DNA from: a virus | Direction: 5' to 3' (one strand) | IMG/VR virus record: IMGVR_UViG_3300033997_000220 | Location: 1 to 64,000 of that record | Length of the DNA: 64,000 nt | The notes under the pieces: model-generated | The model's input: the letters and a program-made list of their open reading frames with translations, nothing else | Told to the model about the DNA's origin: nothing | Database searches by the model: none | Shown here: piece by piece, positions 10,316-18,809 of the stretch | How positions within the stretch are numbered: the first letter of the stretch is position 1 | Layout of the letters: every line of letters begins with the position of its first letter | Program-made: the position numbers and the translations under genes

Positions 10316-10718
10316 ATGCTCGCTGACGCACCACAGCAATGTACTGACGGTTGTCGAGCAAACACCCTACTGGGTTTTGATTACACAAAAGAGAGTACCC
10401 TTCTGAGAAAGGCTGCCACGGGTAGTCGTCTACCGTAATAGGACGGAAGTCGAAATGCCCAATCAGTGCGGTAGTCAGTGTCTCCACGTACCCTCTATAC
10501 CACAATAAGAATTTCTTACGATCGAACTCTGCGGAGTGCGGTAGTAAACGCCAGTACTCTTGGTAGTCGTACGGGTATCTCAGAATCACCAAGTAACCAC
10601 CGGGGGTTTTGAGTGCCGCGTTGGTAATGTATTCAAATGTCGCTACGTGTAGCTCACCACACGAGATCTTTAGGCTCTGTGTGGGCGTTGATAGCTTTTC
10701 TATGCTAAAATCGCTCAT
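10314..10718 (-). CDS. Hypothetical protein, 134 aa
   Basis: No recognised family. A soluble, aromatic-rich protein (many Tyr, Trp and Phe, e.g. Y-P-Y-D-Y-Q-E-Y-W) with no signal peptide or membrane segment. Its start has AGGAGA five bases upstream. It is the last gene of a minus-strand block of four and is separated from the upstream gene by that gene's own terminator, so it may have its own promoter in the short gap at 10719-10745. Confidence 0.75.
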   Translation of the reverse strand: MSDFSIEKLSTPTQSLKISCGELHVATFEYITNAALKTPGGYLVILRYPYDYQEYWRLLPHSAEFDRKKFLLWYRGYVETLTTALIGHFDFRPITVDDYPWQPFSEGYSLLCNQNPVGCLLDNRQYIAVVRQRA

Positions 10719-10745
10719 AGGCTCTCCTGTTGCGTTTAAACGGCA

Positions 10746-10769
10746 TACAGGGAGCCGAAGCCCCCTGTG
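10746..10769 (-). terminator. Terminator (minus strand)
   Basis: Hairpin GTGTCC-type stem with one internal mismatch around a TTCG loop (minus-strand sense), flanked by GCATA. It lies immediately after the stop codon of the 370-aa-class gene upstream. Confidence 0.7.
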
Positions 10770-11846
10770 CTACCGTGTCAACCCCCATTGGACTAACTGA
10801 GGGTAGAATTTCTTTCCTAAAATTTGAATGTCTTGCAGGGTGTAGCTCTTTGCACAAAGGACTGGGACTAAGTACTCAGGGTCTAACCCGTTGAGCGCAG
10901 GTGTGGTGTGTGACAACAACACAATACTGGCGTCACGAGAGATCCTAGAGAAAGGAGCTAACGCAGGAACGTCCACACCGTTTCGTTTAGTCAGCGTCCA
11001 CGTGGGTTGCACCAACCCTAACGTCTCCACCAAGTACGCTTTGAGTGCAGCGTAGTCGGCAGGTTTCGTACGAGGAGGAAACCGATACCCAGCCAGTAGA
11101 AACATCACCGCGTCAGGCATTTTAGCGATGACTGCTTCTGCGCCAATGTACTCTATTACTTTTCGTAAAGATGCTAAGTCGCAGCGAAGAACAATCGATT
11201 GCAGAGAAGCAATCAAACGTTGCTTTGCGAGCTCTTTGTCTTTGACTTGGTTCATGATCTCATCGATGGCGTCTGGTACGCCCAGCTCTAACGCTTCGGT
11301 CAGTAATGCACCGAAGGCAGAGTCTTTTGCGATGTCACTGACCACACCACCTAAGGCGTCATTCCCAGTCAATCGCGCTAAGGCTTTAAACACCCCCATG
11401 GCATTGTCGGTACGTGCAGTATCCCACACGCTGTACGTCTGCCCTGCTTTGTTAACAAGTTCCCCTACGCCAGGAAACCCAGCCAACTTTAACGCGCTAC
11501 TGATCGCGTCTGACTTGACTTTTGCACTGACCGATTCAATCCCACCGATACTCGTACCTAGACTCCGGTCAAAGACGCGTAACGCTTCAGAGGTGTTTAA
11601 CCCCACACCGTTCTCGCCAATCTTCACCATCCGACTTAAGTCTTTAAGGTTCAGATCACTCGTAGAGAATCCCGCTTTGGCTTTATCCAGTAAACTACTA
11701 CTGGCATCCCCCGTCGTGGTTTTGATCTTCGAGAGCGTCTCCTGTGGGGTGACGCCAGAGGGGTCTACTGTCAGTAATGAGTCGTCTGGTCCACTTTGGA
11801 AAAAACCACCCAACACTCCTTGGATGGCTGTACTTAGATCTGCCAT
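10770..11846 (-). CDS. Hypothetical, probable virion protein, 358 aa
   Basis: No recognised family. The protein starts M-A-D-L-S-T-A-I-Q-G-V-L-G-G and is largely helical with Gly/Ser/Ala-rich turns. Residues 190-240 contain a helical region with several Leu/Ala heptads. A TTG start 36 bases further upstream is possible and would overlap the preceding gene, but its GGGAG is only three bases away. The ATG at 11846, with AAAGGT upstream, is preferred. It follows the 227-aa gene with almost no gap, so both are probably co-transcribed. The neighbourhood of large virion genes suggests a structural or internal-virion role; that is inference only. Confidence 0.7.
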   Translation of the reverse strand: MADLSTAIQGVLGGFFQSGPDDSLLTVDPSGVTPQETLSKIKTTTGDASSSLLDKAKAGFSTSDLNLKDLSRMVKIGENGVGLNTSEALRVFDRSLGTSIGGIESVSAKVKSDAISSALKLAGFPGVGELVNKAGQTYSVWDTARTDNAMGVFKALARLTGNDALGGVVSDIAKDSAFGALLTEALELGVPDAIDEIMNQVKDKELAKQRLIASLQSIVLRCDLASLRKVIEYIGAEAVIAKMPDAVMFLLAGYRFPPRTKPADYAALKAYLVETLGLVQPTWTLTKRNGVDVPALAPFSRISRDASIVLLSHTTPALNGLDPEYLVPVLCAKSYTLQDIQILGKKFYPQLVQWGLTR

Positions 11847-11874
11847 ACGTACCGTACCTTTGTGGCTAAATTGT

Positions 11875-12558
11875 CTATACAATCACTCCCGTGGCTTGTC
11901 CTAGCTGTTCCAGCTGCTCTTGCCATTGTTGACTTTGCTGTAAAGACGCTAACCCTTCAATCCGTACTGAGTACAACCCTTTGGTGTAGGGTTTGTTCTC
12001 TTGTCCTGCTCCTAAGAGCGCATCGACTTCCGTGGCATTTAACCGAAGTCTCGACACCACGTCATCCAAGTCTTGGGTGATATACGTATCTTTAGTAGAC
12101 AGTGACGTAACGTAGTAGTCAATCACAGGCCCTCTGTGTTTTGGAACGTACGCAGGTTCTTCTCGCACAGTTTCTGTTCCATACCCTCCGCCGAAGTCTT
12201 TAAACTCCAACGAGTGACTGGTCCACTTTTTCTCCCCGTGTCTGCGGATCTCTAACGTAATCCGCATATCCACTACTTTGTGTAAGAGCAAGATCTTCTC
12301 TAACGTCTTCCACGTCATGTCGTTTCTTGCAATCGCTTTCGTGAGGTTTCCCTGTGCGCTGGAGCGATCCTTAGTGGTTTGGTTAATCCCGACGACAGGA
12401 TTGCTTAAGTAGTCTCTCATGTAGTTGAAATACACGGAGGGAGTTGTCCCTAAGTCTAACATAAGCTTACGAGCTAATTTTGCAAGTACTCCTTTTGCAG
12501 CACGCATGCCTTTATCGGAGCTTTGTAAGAGCGGGTTGATATTCGAGTCTTTTGACAT
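11875..12558 (-). CDS. Hypothetical protein, 227 aa
   Basis: No recognised family. The N-terminal third is basic (K-G-M-R-A-A-K-G-V-L-A-K-L-A-R-K), and the centre has alternating beta-type sequence with a Gly-rich loop (F-G-G-G-Y-G). The C-terminal 25 residues are Gln-rich and helical. The start ATG has AAGGAAGG five bases upstream. It is placed between two unknown genes in a minus-strand block and is likely co-transcribed with the 358-aa gene downstream. A structural role is possible from context. Confidence 0.75.
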   Translation of the reverse strand: MSKDSNINPLLQSSDKGMRAAKGVLAKLARKLMLDLGTTPSVYFNYMRDYLSNPVVGINQTTKDRSSAQGNLTKAIARNDMTWKTLEKILLLHKVVDMRITLEIRRHGEKKWTSHSLEFKDFGGGYGTETVREEPAYVPKHRGPVIDYYVTSLSTKDTYITQDLDDVVSRLRLNATEVDALLGAGQENKPYTKGLYSVRIEGLASLQQSQQWQEQLEQLGQATGVIV

Positions 12559-12585
12559 TGTACCTTCCTTCTTCAGATTCTTATT

Positions 12586-13059
12586 TTAAGTGCGGTACAC
12601 GATGCAATCGATGTACTGTTTTAAGTCTTGCCAGAGTACAGCGCCTGCACGGAACGTGTACTCGTCTTCGTTCGGTAAGTGACGGAAGATCTCTTCGAGT
12701 AACACACAGAGTGTCCGGTGTGCGTCAGTTCGATTCAGTAAGACGCGTCCTGCACAGAAATATTGATACATACTTTTCTCTGTTAAAGCGCTGTCTAACG
12801 TGAGCATTGGAACGAATCGTTCTGGGTTACGTTCTAACCACAGACGGTATCGATCGAGTTCTTCCAAGAGTTGTGTAATATCTAACGTGCGTGTAATGAG
12901 CATAATACCACGACACGCGTCGTGGTTCTCATTGACAGGGAAGTCTTTGTATAGAGCAAGCCATTGACGCATCCCTTGAAGAGAGTAGCGTTTGTACGGC
13001 TCGTTGAGAAACTCGGTAAGCTTGCGCTTGTACCACCAGCGTTTAGCGGCCTGAATCAT
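12586..13059 (-). CDS. Hypothetical protein, 157 aa
   Basis: No recognised family. The N-terminus is basic and aromatic (K-R-W-W-Y-K-R-K), and the rest is predicted helical and rich in Leu, Arg and Tyr. Longer readings start upstream at 13161, but TAGGAAACTAT just before the ATG at 13059 is the convincing ribosome-binding site, and the longer form would run through the divergent promoter region. It is the first gene of the minus-strand block that ends at 10314. It faces a plus-strand gene across a 78-base AT-rich gap. Confidence 0.72.
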   Translation of the reverse strand: MIQAAKRWWYKRKLTEFLNEPYKRYSLQGMRQWLALYKDFPVNENHDACRGIMLITRTLDITQLLEELDRYRLWLERNPERFVPMLTLDSALTEKSMYQYFCAGRVLLNRTDAHRTLCVLLEEIFRHLPNEDEYTFRAGAVLWQDLKQYIDCIVYRT

Positions 13060-13137
13060 ATAGTTTCCTATACTGTCGTTGTTATTGTCAAAACAATAAT
13101 ATATGTCTGTTTTTATTTCTGTTCGTGAGGTGTGGTT
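13060..13137. promoter_or_regulatory. Divergent intergenic region, likely promoters both ways
   Basis: A 78-base gap between divergent genes, AT-rich, with an inverted pair ATTGT(CAAA)ACAAT at about 13084-13097 and a TATATG just after it. phiKZ late promoters are described as having a short TATG core, so this could be a late promoter for the rightward gene. The assignment is tentative. Confidence 0.35.
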
Positions 13138-13584
13138 ATGAGTTCCACGATGATTCCACAAGACCCAGCTGCACTGCTGAAGTGGACCCGTGAGATGCGG
13201 GTGAAAGCGGTCAATAATATCGTTCCTGAAGGTCAGTTCCCTGACGACCCGAAAATGCTTCGAGTGATGGCGGGCTTTTTAGACGGAATCGACAAACAAG
13301 TCCAAACCACACAACGGATGGAGCAGGATAACCAGAACGCTCAAGCCGACCGTGAGATCGCTGCACAGTCCGCACGGATCGTCGATCAGATTCGCCGTGA
13401 AGCCAAAGGGAACCCATTTGCTGCTGGCTCCGATTACGTCCCTGCTGGGGTGCGTTCAAAAGCTGAAGCCGATGAGTCACAACTCCCAGAGATCGAGGTG
13501 GTGCCAGGGCAGATGGACATCACACCAGCGGCAATGACTCACGACGAGTTTATGGACCAGATGGAAGCGCAAAGAGAAGGGTGA
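13138..13584 (+). CDS. Small acidic helical protein, 148 aa
   Basis: No recognised family. Mostly charged and helical: a Gln/Glu/Asp-rich middle (residues 55-90, possible short coiled coil) and an acidic C-terminus ending D-Q-M-E-A-Q-R-E-G. GTG at 13132 could also start it, but GAGG at 13127-13130 is well spaced for the ATG at 13138. It is a single-gene rightward unit between two leftward blocks, with its own terminator overlapping the stop. The shape resembles small scaffold or chaperone-type phage proteins, but nothing in the sequence proves this. Confidence 0.75.
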   Translation: MSSTMIPQDPAALLKWTREMRVKAVNNIVPEGQFPDDPKMLRVMAGFLDGIDKQVQTTQRMEQDNQNAQADREIAAQSARIVDQIRREAKGNPFAAGSDYVPAGVRSKAEADESQLPEIEVVPGQMDITPAAMTHDEFMDQMEAQREG

Positions 13585-13598
13585 CCCCCCTTCTCTTT
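13571..13598. terminator. Bidirectional terminator overlapping two gene ends
   Basis: An 11-bp stem AAAGAGAAGGG/CCCTTCTCTTT with a six-base loop. The stop codons of both converging genes lie within or beside it. Confidence 0.8.
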
Positions 13599-14340
13599 AT
13601 GCCGTCTGAGAAGCCATCAGCAGTGAGAAGTGTTTTACGTCTTCAAACCGCCATGCTGCGTGCTCACAGAGCATCAACTCAAAACACCCCCAGATCTTGA
13701 TTGACTCTCCGTACAGTTGCTCGTCTTCGTTGTTTGGATCTAACTGCACCGCTTGGGTGTTGTCACGTATCTTTGGAACGATAAACGTCACGTGCTGTAG
13801 TTTCGTTGCATCCAACGCTTTGGGGTAGTGGAGTTTCAACCACTCTGCGTAGTCGTACAACACCACCACGTTGTAGTGCTGTAAAGCAATACAGACTGGA
13901 TCGAGTTTCTGTGGGCTGTAGTTCACCACAGTGACTTTACGTACGTTTGGAAACAACACCTGAAGGATCTTCACGTACTCGTCTTTCTCGTCTTCTTGAA
14001 GCCGGTAAGGCCAGACGTTTAAGTCGATGTCGTAGATATACTCCCCAGCAGTTTGCTCACGTTTAGACGTTTCTAAACAGATCTCCTCAAACAAGAAATC
14101 TGCAAACGCTGTAGGACCACTTGCTTGTAAAGTTTGGACGTTTCGTGCTTGGTACGCCGCACGGTAGTCTTCTTTACGAAACGTACGACTTTGAAACTCG
14201 TCATTGTCACGAATGAAATACGTCGTACGCAGTAGCCGCCCTGCGGTTTCAGGACAGAGTAAAGACACCGTAGCGATGCGTGTGTCTAAAAGCGCATCGA
14301 TCGGAATCAAGTACCGACTTTCTGAGGTAGGGTTTAACAT
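13597..14340 (-). CDS. Hypothetical protein, 247 aa
   Basis: No recognised family. An alpha/beta-type soluble protein with a hydrophobic strand pattern (V-R-K-V-T-V-V-N-Y, Y-N-V-V-V-L-Y-D-Y), suggesting a Rossmann-like core in the second half. There is no signal peptide or membrane segment. It is translationally coupled to the gene before it: the stop and start are arranged TGATATG, with GGAG seven bases before the start. It is the last member of a six-gene minus-strand series that begins after the RecA-like gene. Confidence 0.78.
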   Translation of the reverse strand: MLNPTSESRYLIPIDALLDTRIATVSLLCPETAGRLLRTTYFIRDNDEFQSRTFRKEDYRAAYQARNVQTLQASGPTAFADFLFEEICLETSKREQTAGEYIYDIDLNVWPYRLQEDEKDEYVKILQVLFPNVRKVTVVNYSPQKLDPVCIALQHYNVVVLYDYAEWLKLHYPKALDATKLQHVTFIVPKIRDNTQAVQLDPNNEDEQLYGESIKIWGCFELMLCEHAAWRFEDVKHFSLLMASQTA

Positions 14341-14341
14341 A

Positions 14342-14866
14342 TCACGTCTCCATCAAGTCATCGGTAAAGACCACACGTGGACCTAACGACAAAGCACACA
14401 ACGTCAACGCCCATGGGTTTTGTGCAAAGAGCTCAGTCAAGTACTCCCGTGACGGTAAGGAGCTTAACGTCCCTTGATCCAACACGCCACCTGTAGGTTC
14501 ACCTGCACTGCGGCTATGTGGAGCTAAGCCTGCAACAAAGTGGGCTTGTAGTGTATTCCACTGAACATCAGAGATCTCTAACTGGATACGCGATTGTGCG
14601 TGGAGTTTAAACACCCAGTCCCACGCGTCTTGGTCGTTGATCTTCCTTACGACCAACTGGAAGTGGTCTTTGTGTAACACCGTAGGAAGACTCCACACGC
14701 CTTGTATCCACTCGATACGTAACACGACGTCAGAGTCAACAGACTTACGTATCTCTGTTGGGCGAGTAGACCCTTCTGGTGGAGGCACAACGTCTAAGGT
14801 CTGCGCAGAGAGACTGGCGTTTCGTGCCACGGCTTTTAAGTATTCTGAAGCTAAACGTTCTGACAC
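14342..14866 (-). CDS. Hypothetical protein, 174 aa
   Basis: No recognised family. It uses a GTG start with AGGAG six bases upstream. The N-terminal half is polar; the C-terminal half ends in a hydrophobic stretch (W-A-L-T-L-C-A-L-S-L-G) that is too short and polar for a clear membrane segment. Coupled by near-overlap to the downstream 247-aa gene and ten bases after the upstream gene, so it belongs to the same transcript. Confidence 0.78.
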   Translation of the reverse strand: MSERLASEYLKAVARNASLSAQTLDVVPPPEGSTRPTEIRKSVDSDVVLRIEWIQGVWSLPTVLHKDHFQLVVRKINDQDAWDWVFKLHAQSRIQLEISDVQWNTLQAHFVAGLAPHSRSAGEPTGGVLDQGTLSSLPSREYLTELFAQNPWALTLCALSLGPRVVFTDDLMET

Positions 14867-14875
14867 TGGAGACTC

Positions 14876-15589
14876 CTACGAGTGAGGTAAGTTTGAACTT
14901 AAGTGCATACCTCGTAAGTACGCATTCAAACTTAAAGTGGATTTCACGTGCGTGTTTGCATCGAGGATAGGTTGCAAGCTTGCACCTCCACGTTCGATGA
15001 TCTCACGCTCAAATGCGTTGAGTGCCTTCTGGTCACCCCCACGGACTTTGATCGCTTCGATGATTGTGTTCTCTAACCCTTGAGCGTAGAACACCTGGAG
15101 CTCTGTGTAGGTCATGGCTGAGCCTTTGGAGTCCCCAGTAGGCTGTCCAGTCAAGTCATCGATCACCGAGGTATCCGTTGGGATACTTTGCTTTCCATCT
15201 AACGTCTGTGCTTGACGACGTACCGCTAGTGGGAGTACAGGGTACTTGATGGGTGTTAAGTATCGCTGTCCAGTGGACTCATCAGTCGTCCACACACGTT
15301 GGTAGATAGGAACGTTAAGCTCATCAGCGAGTTTCAGTAAACCGTCCATGCGGATCTTCGAGTCTTTGAGGTTCGGTACGAAGAATGGAAGGATAAACTC
15401 AGAGAGCACCGCAGTGGGGGTGTCTCTACCTCGTTCTATACTCGCTACCATGGCTTCAAATTTCTCTTCAGGAAGTTTACGAAGCTCTTGAAGGTACGCG
15501 TTTAAGTTTTGCTCCCCTTGTTCGATCTTTGGGAAGTACTCTGCAAGGACCGCAATGAATTTCTCTCTACGCGCTTCGAAGTCTGTCAT
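14876..15589 (-). CDS. Hypothetical, probable virion-associated protein, 237 aa
   Basis: No recognised family. Helical N-terminus (residues 1-60), a beta-rich centre, and a Gly-containing helical C-terminus (R-G-G-D-Q-K-A-L then L-S-L-N-A-Y-L-R-G-M-H-L). The start overlaps the preceding SLOG-family gene by 23 bases, with GAGAGG upstream, which indicates coupled translation. The C-terminal pattern hints at a structural or polymerase-associated role in these phages, but I could not confirm either. Confidence 0.72.
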   Translation of the reverse strand: MTDFEARREKFIAVLAEYFPKIEQGEQNLNAYLQELRKLPEEKFEAMVASIERGRDTPTAVLSEFILPFFVPNLKDSKIRMDGLLKLADELNVPIYQRVWTTDESTGQRYLTPIKYPVLPLAVRRQAQTLDGKQSIPTDTSVIDDLTGQPTGDSKGSAMTYTELQVFYAQGLENTIIEAIKVRGGDQKALNAFEREIIERGGASLQPILDANTHVKSTLSLNAYLRGMHLSSNLPHS

Positions 15590-16088
15590 GGGAGCCTCTC
15601 TCTTTAAAGCCAGCTTTTAAACGTCTGGAATAGTACCGTTTTGGAGTCGTTTCGATCCGTACCGTCCGTACACGACGACGCAGTTCAAAACAACGATCAC
15701 GCATGTCTTTCGTGCCAGTGGATTGACCGTCCCAGAACACCAACACCACACCTACACGTTCTGCGAGTTGTTGGTTACGGATAAAGCCTGCCGCTTTACC
15801 GTGTTTGTCCCAGTCGGCGTCAATGGCTGTAAAGGTGTAGCCGTGATCTGCACAGTAGTCTTCGATCATGCTATCGATTCCAGGAGCACCGCCTGAGTAG
15901 AACTCAAAAGGACGTCCTGGGTAGAGCTCTTTGAGTTCGTTGACGTAATGGACGAATCGTTCACTGAAGAAATCGTAGTTGTCGTACTGACGACAGCCTA
16001 CAACTGCAATACGTAGTGGGTCAATCCCTACGTCACTTAATGCGTGCAGACGTTCGGCGGCATCGAAATTGACTTCATCGTCTCTCAT
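15567..16088 (-). CDS. SLOG-fold (DUF2493/YspA-like) nucleotide-binding protein
   Basis: After a short N-terminal extension, the protein has R-I-A-V-V-G-C-R-Q-Y, then E-F-Y-S-G-G-A-P-G-I-D-S-M, A-D-W-D-K-H-G-K-A-A-G-F-I-R-N and a following V-F-W-D-G-Q-S-T-G-T-K-D-M. These are the hallmark motifs of DUF2493 within the SLOG superfamily (relatives of DprA and LOG), which bind nucleotides or nucleotide-derived signals. In phages and bacteria the family occurs as accessory or defence-related sensors; the ligand here is unknown. An ATGA overlap with the upstream gene and GGAG eight bases before favour the ATG at 16088 over one 33 bases earlier. The basic C-terminus (R-R-R-V-R-T-V-R and onward) could bind nucleic acid. 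Confidence 0.85.
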   Translation of the reverse strand: MRDDEVNFDAAERLHALSDVGIDPLRIAVVGCRQYDNYDFFSERFVHYVNELKELYPGRPFEFYSGGAPGIDSMIEDYCADHGYTFTAIDADWDKHGKAAGFIRNQQLAERVGVVLVFWDGQSTGTKDMRDRCFELRRRVRTVRIETTPKRYYSRRLKAGFKERGSHDRLRSA

Positions 16089-16378
16089 ACGCCGTCTCCG
16101 TAACTGCGTGCTATGATCCATAACACGTTTTCGGAGAACCGATCAAACCATTGTTCGAAGGTCACGTTGTGGATCAGTTCGATGCGGTAGACTAAAGAAT
16201 CAGTGTCGCCAAACAACCGACACAGCTCAGAGGACAGCCACTGGTTGAGTTCACGGAGTTCTTTGTGGGGATCGCCCAGCGCGTGATCGCTGTGGTGGAA
16301 ATTCTGCAGTAAAGCCGCTGAAAACTTCGGAGTCTTGGCTCCGAGTGCGGCAATGGTTTTATGCTTCATTGTTGCCAT
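16085..16378 (-). CDS. Hypothetical protein, 97 aa
   Basis: No recognised family. A small helical protein with His-rich residues (H-H-S-D-H) and a tryptophan-rich C-terminus. Its end overlaps the SLOG gene by ATGA, indicating coupled translation. The start at 16378 has AGGA 11 bases upstream; a second ATG nine bases later is less well served. Confidence 0.7.
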   Translation of the reverse strand: MATMKHKTIAALGAKTPKFSAALLQNFHHSDHALGDPHKELRELNQWLSSELCRLFGDTDSLVYRIELIHNVTFEQWFDRFSENVLWIIARSYGDGV

Positions 16379-16412
16379 GTTATTATTATTCCTAAAAAAG
16401 ACGTACAGGAAG

Positions 16413-16430
16413 GAGGGAGCGCACTCCCTC
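16413..16430 (-). terminator. Hairpin downstream of the RecA-like gene
   Basis: A 7-bp stem GAGGGAG/CTCCCTC with a four-base loop, 12 bases after the stop of the RecA-like gene, with a T6 run further along in minus-strand sense. Possibly a partial terminator that lets transcription reach the next genes. Confidence 0.55.
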
Positions 16431-16441
16431 GTTCACTGTCG

Positions 16442-17857
16442 TTACATCCAGTACGGTTTGTACTTACCTGCTCTGACACGCAGTAAGTCTAACGTCGATA
16501 AAAAGTGCTGTGGATGATTCTGTTCTTCAAACGTCCAGAATCCACGGGTCTGTAGTAAGTCTTCCCACTTGTAGCCCATTTTCAGTAAATCAGCGTACAG
16601 TGTTTCTGGAGGACACCACAGGTCTTGGTATTGATCAAACGCCACGTAACGCATCTGCGCAAGCTCAGAGGTGATCTGAAGTGCACGACGTAACTCAGGG
16701 GTTTCATCGATCTTTCCGCGTACCGTAGTCCGTTGGAGTTTCACGTCAGGCAGAAAGACCACACTATAACTCTTGTCGTGTCCCGACAAACCAAAGCGGA
16801 ACGTGTCGCTGGTGGCTGCGTCGTGGTTCTTGATATAGTAGAACTCTGACAGACCGATCAGGATACCTTCTGACTGAGAGGCCAGTAAATGAAACGGTGA
16901 ACCCGTAGGACCGTACTTCCCACGTAAATTCTGGATCGTCATTTCCTGTAAGTCAGTCGAATCGGGGTTATCGTCGTACTTGTCCCGTGGGAACTCAGGT
17001 GCTTTGGTGGTTTTGTTTTTCAGCGGTGACGTACCGTACACGTACCAGAGGTTGTTCGTTAGAAAGAAAAAGTTGTTCGGTACTTTCTTAAACTTCAAAC
17101 TGGACTTTAAGAACGCAAGCTTCTGCTGTACAGGAGCATATGGGTCTAACTGAATGTTGTCATCTACGTGAGCCGTCAGGATCATGTTAATCCCGCTAGA
17201 GGCGGTGAGTACAGGCAGCTCGTTCAGCATCTGCCATTTGTTCATCGCCCCCCGCATCGACTCCATATTTCGACCTGACGTACCGATGGTGTTTTTCTCT
17301 TGGATTTCTTCCATCTGAGAAGTCGTGAACTGTGACAGGGAGTCGATCTCTACGTTGGATGGGAAGTACGTTTTAAACGGAACGCCTTTGGAGTCCACAA
17401 ACGGCGTCGTGTACTTGACTTCTTTCGCAGGAGCGTTTTGTTTGTCTTCTCCGTACTTCCGGATCTCTTCGTACCACTTGTCACCAATCATCACGTCCCC
17501 TGCAGTCAGTAAGAAACGATCTTCTGCTTGCAGGTCGTGTCCTTGTAAGTTTTCAAACCGTCGAGCGAGCTGGTGAGTACGGTTCATACTGGCAGAGATC
17601 TCGGTGTCGTACAGCATCGCTTCTGAAGGGCTATACCGATCGATCACAGTGAGGTTCATTGACCGTGCCAGTAATGACTTACCGACGTTGCCACGACCAC
17701 CGACTCCAGTAACCGGTGCCAAACCACCGTTGAGTACCATCTCTCCTTTCGAGCCGAGTTGGTACGAGCCTGTAGGGATGTCGAGCAAACACCCTAAGTT
17801 AGGCATAGGACGAATATCAGGAGCAGGTTGAAATCTGTTTTTAAATGCTAAAGCCAT
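16442..17857 (-). CDS. RecA/UvsX-like ATPase
   Basis: 471 residues. A Walker A motif G-R-G-N-V-G-K-S lies at residues 54-61, after a glycine-rich lead-in. An acidic D-T-E (84-86) fits the position of the RecA catalytic glutamate, and V-E-I-D-S (169-173) fits Walker B. A later hydrophobic strand N-M-I-L-T-A-H resembles a sensor or DNA-binding-loop region. The order matches RecA/RadA/UvsX recombinase-type ATPases, which coat single-stranded DNA and promote strand exchange in phage recombination and repair. The C-terminal 200 residues are unlike textbook RecA. A related hexameric helicase-type ATPase cannot be excluded. It is first in a minus-strand unit; AAGGAAG is 12 bases before the start. 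Confidence 0.75.
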   Translation of the reverse strand: MALAFKNRFQPAPDIRPMPNLGCLLDIPTGSYQLGSKGEMVLNGGLAPVTGVGGRGNVGKSLLARSMNLTVIDRYSPSEAMLYDTEISASMNRTHQLARRFENLQGHDLQAEDRFLLTAGDVMIGDKWYEEIRKYGEDKQNAPAKEVKYTTPFVDSKGVPFKTYFPSNVEIDSLSQFTTSQMEEIQEKNTIGTSGRNMESMRGAMNKWQMLNELPVLTASSGINMILTAHVDDNIQLDPYAPVQQKLAFLKSSLKFKKVPNNFFFLTNNLWYVYGTSPLKNKTTKAPEFPRDKYDDNPDSTDLQEMTIQNLRGKYGPTGSPFHLLASQSEGILIGLSEFYYIKNHDAATSDTFRFGLSGHDKSYSVVFLPDVKLQRTTVRGKIDETPELRRALQITSELAQMRYVAFDQYQDLWCPPETLYADLLKMGYKWEDLLQTRGFWTFEEQNHPQHFLSTLDLLRVRAGKYKPYWM

Positions 17858-17963
17858 CGCAGTGTGCTTCCTTTGAGAATTGAGTACATTAAATGAGTGG
17901 GTATGGAATTTTTAATTCTATGTTAATTCATAAAAACCAGCAGACCAAAAGGCGGTGTGTACC
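17858..17963. promoter_or_regulatory. Divergent intergenic region with TATG motifs and an inverted repeat
   Basis: A 106-base AT-rich gap between the RecA-like gene and a rightward gene. It contains TATGGAATTTTTAATTCTATG at about 17900-17920: an inverted GAATT/AATTC pair bounded by two TATG sequences. TATG is the core reported for phiKZ late promoters. It could be a late promoter, an operator, or both. Confidence 0.4.
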
Positions 17964-18773
17964 ATGTTTGCAAACTTAAACGATTTACAATTTCAGCATG
18001 AGGTGTTAGCCCTCGAAGCGTTAGCGGTTCACCGACCGAACATTGGGATGGTGGAAAAACTGGGTACGATGGTCGATTCTGTCAGTAATCAGATCGCTGA
18101 CTCGTTACGTGGTTTGATACTACCGGTTGGCGCGATCGACTTCGTACCGGCTTTACGTGAAGTGCAGAAACACAAGTACGTGGACTTATCTCCAGTGCAA
18201 TTACCGATCCCTGCAGGGTTGTCTGCTCCTTTAGTCCCTTACGGTCAGTTGCTCCTGCGTGCTCAAGAGCTATCCATGAGTATCTTGGATGACACCTTAG
18301 AGCCATTCCAGAAGTTTGTAGGGGAGGCATTGAACAATCCTGAGAAATTAGGCAGTAGTGTTTTACGTGCACAAAACCATCCAAAAGAAATAAAGGACTT
18401 GCAGAACAAACTGAAAGACGTATTTCGTAATGGCACGAAAGCCACACGTCCTTACAGTGAAGTCATTCGTAACAACAACGACTGGGTAGAACTCAAAGAC
18501 ATCTGCACGACGTTAAAACGCAACGCAGACCGTCAGAGTCCAAAAGACTTTGCTGACACCGTCACTGAGTTAGACCAACAACTGCGTACGTTGATCAAAC
18601 GGATTCGAGACACCAACGAGCAGTACCGCCCTTCTCCTGAAGTGGTGAAACAACTGGCAGATCTCTCCTACACATTAGCAGAGCAAGTCAGTTTCTACAG
18701 TGTGGTGAACACGCTGATCGCTTCGTACCTGAAAGCTGTAGAAGACGCTGTGGATGTGATCAAAAAACTGTAA
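17964..18773 (+). CDS. Hypothetical helical, probable virion protein, 269 aa
   Basis: No recognised family. Almost entirely helical with heptad-like leucines (residues 20-60 and 130-265), no signal peptide, and a moderately hydrophobic end. AAAGG precedes the ATG at 17964; an in-frame earlier start would add three residues. It is a single-gene rightward unit with its own terminator, like other isolated genes in this half of the window that look like virion components. Confidence 0.75.
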   Translation: MFANLNDLQFQHEVLALEALAVHRPNIGMVEKLGTMVDSVSNQIADSLRGLILPVGAIDFVPALREVQKHKYVDLSPVQLPIPAGLSAPLVPYGQLLLRAQELSMSILDDTLEPFQKFVGEALNNPEKLGSSVLRAQNHPKEIKDLQNKLKDVFRNGTKATRPYSEVIRNNNDWVELKDICTTLKRNADRQSPKDFADTVTELDQQLRTLIKRIRDTNEQYRPSPEVVKQLADLSYTLAEQVSFYSVVNTLIASYLKAVEDAVDVIKKL

Positions 18774-18778
18774 ACAAA

Positions 18779-18809
18779 CATACGAGGGAGGCCGAAGCCT
18801 CCCTGTATG
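18779..18809 (+). terminator. Terminator with GCATA-type flanks
   Basis: Stem GGGAGGC/GCCTCCC with CGAA loop inside an outer CATAC/GTATG pair. Confidence 0.8.

Noticed and set aside
11128-11904. 258-codon rightward frame opposite the 358-aa gene
   Set aside because: Low-complexity Ser/Ala/Pro-rich translation typical of an antisense shadow; the minus-strand gene has a better start and fits its neighbours.
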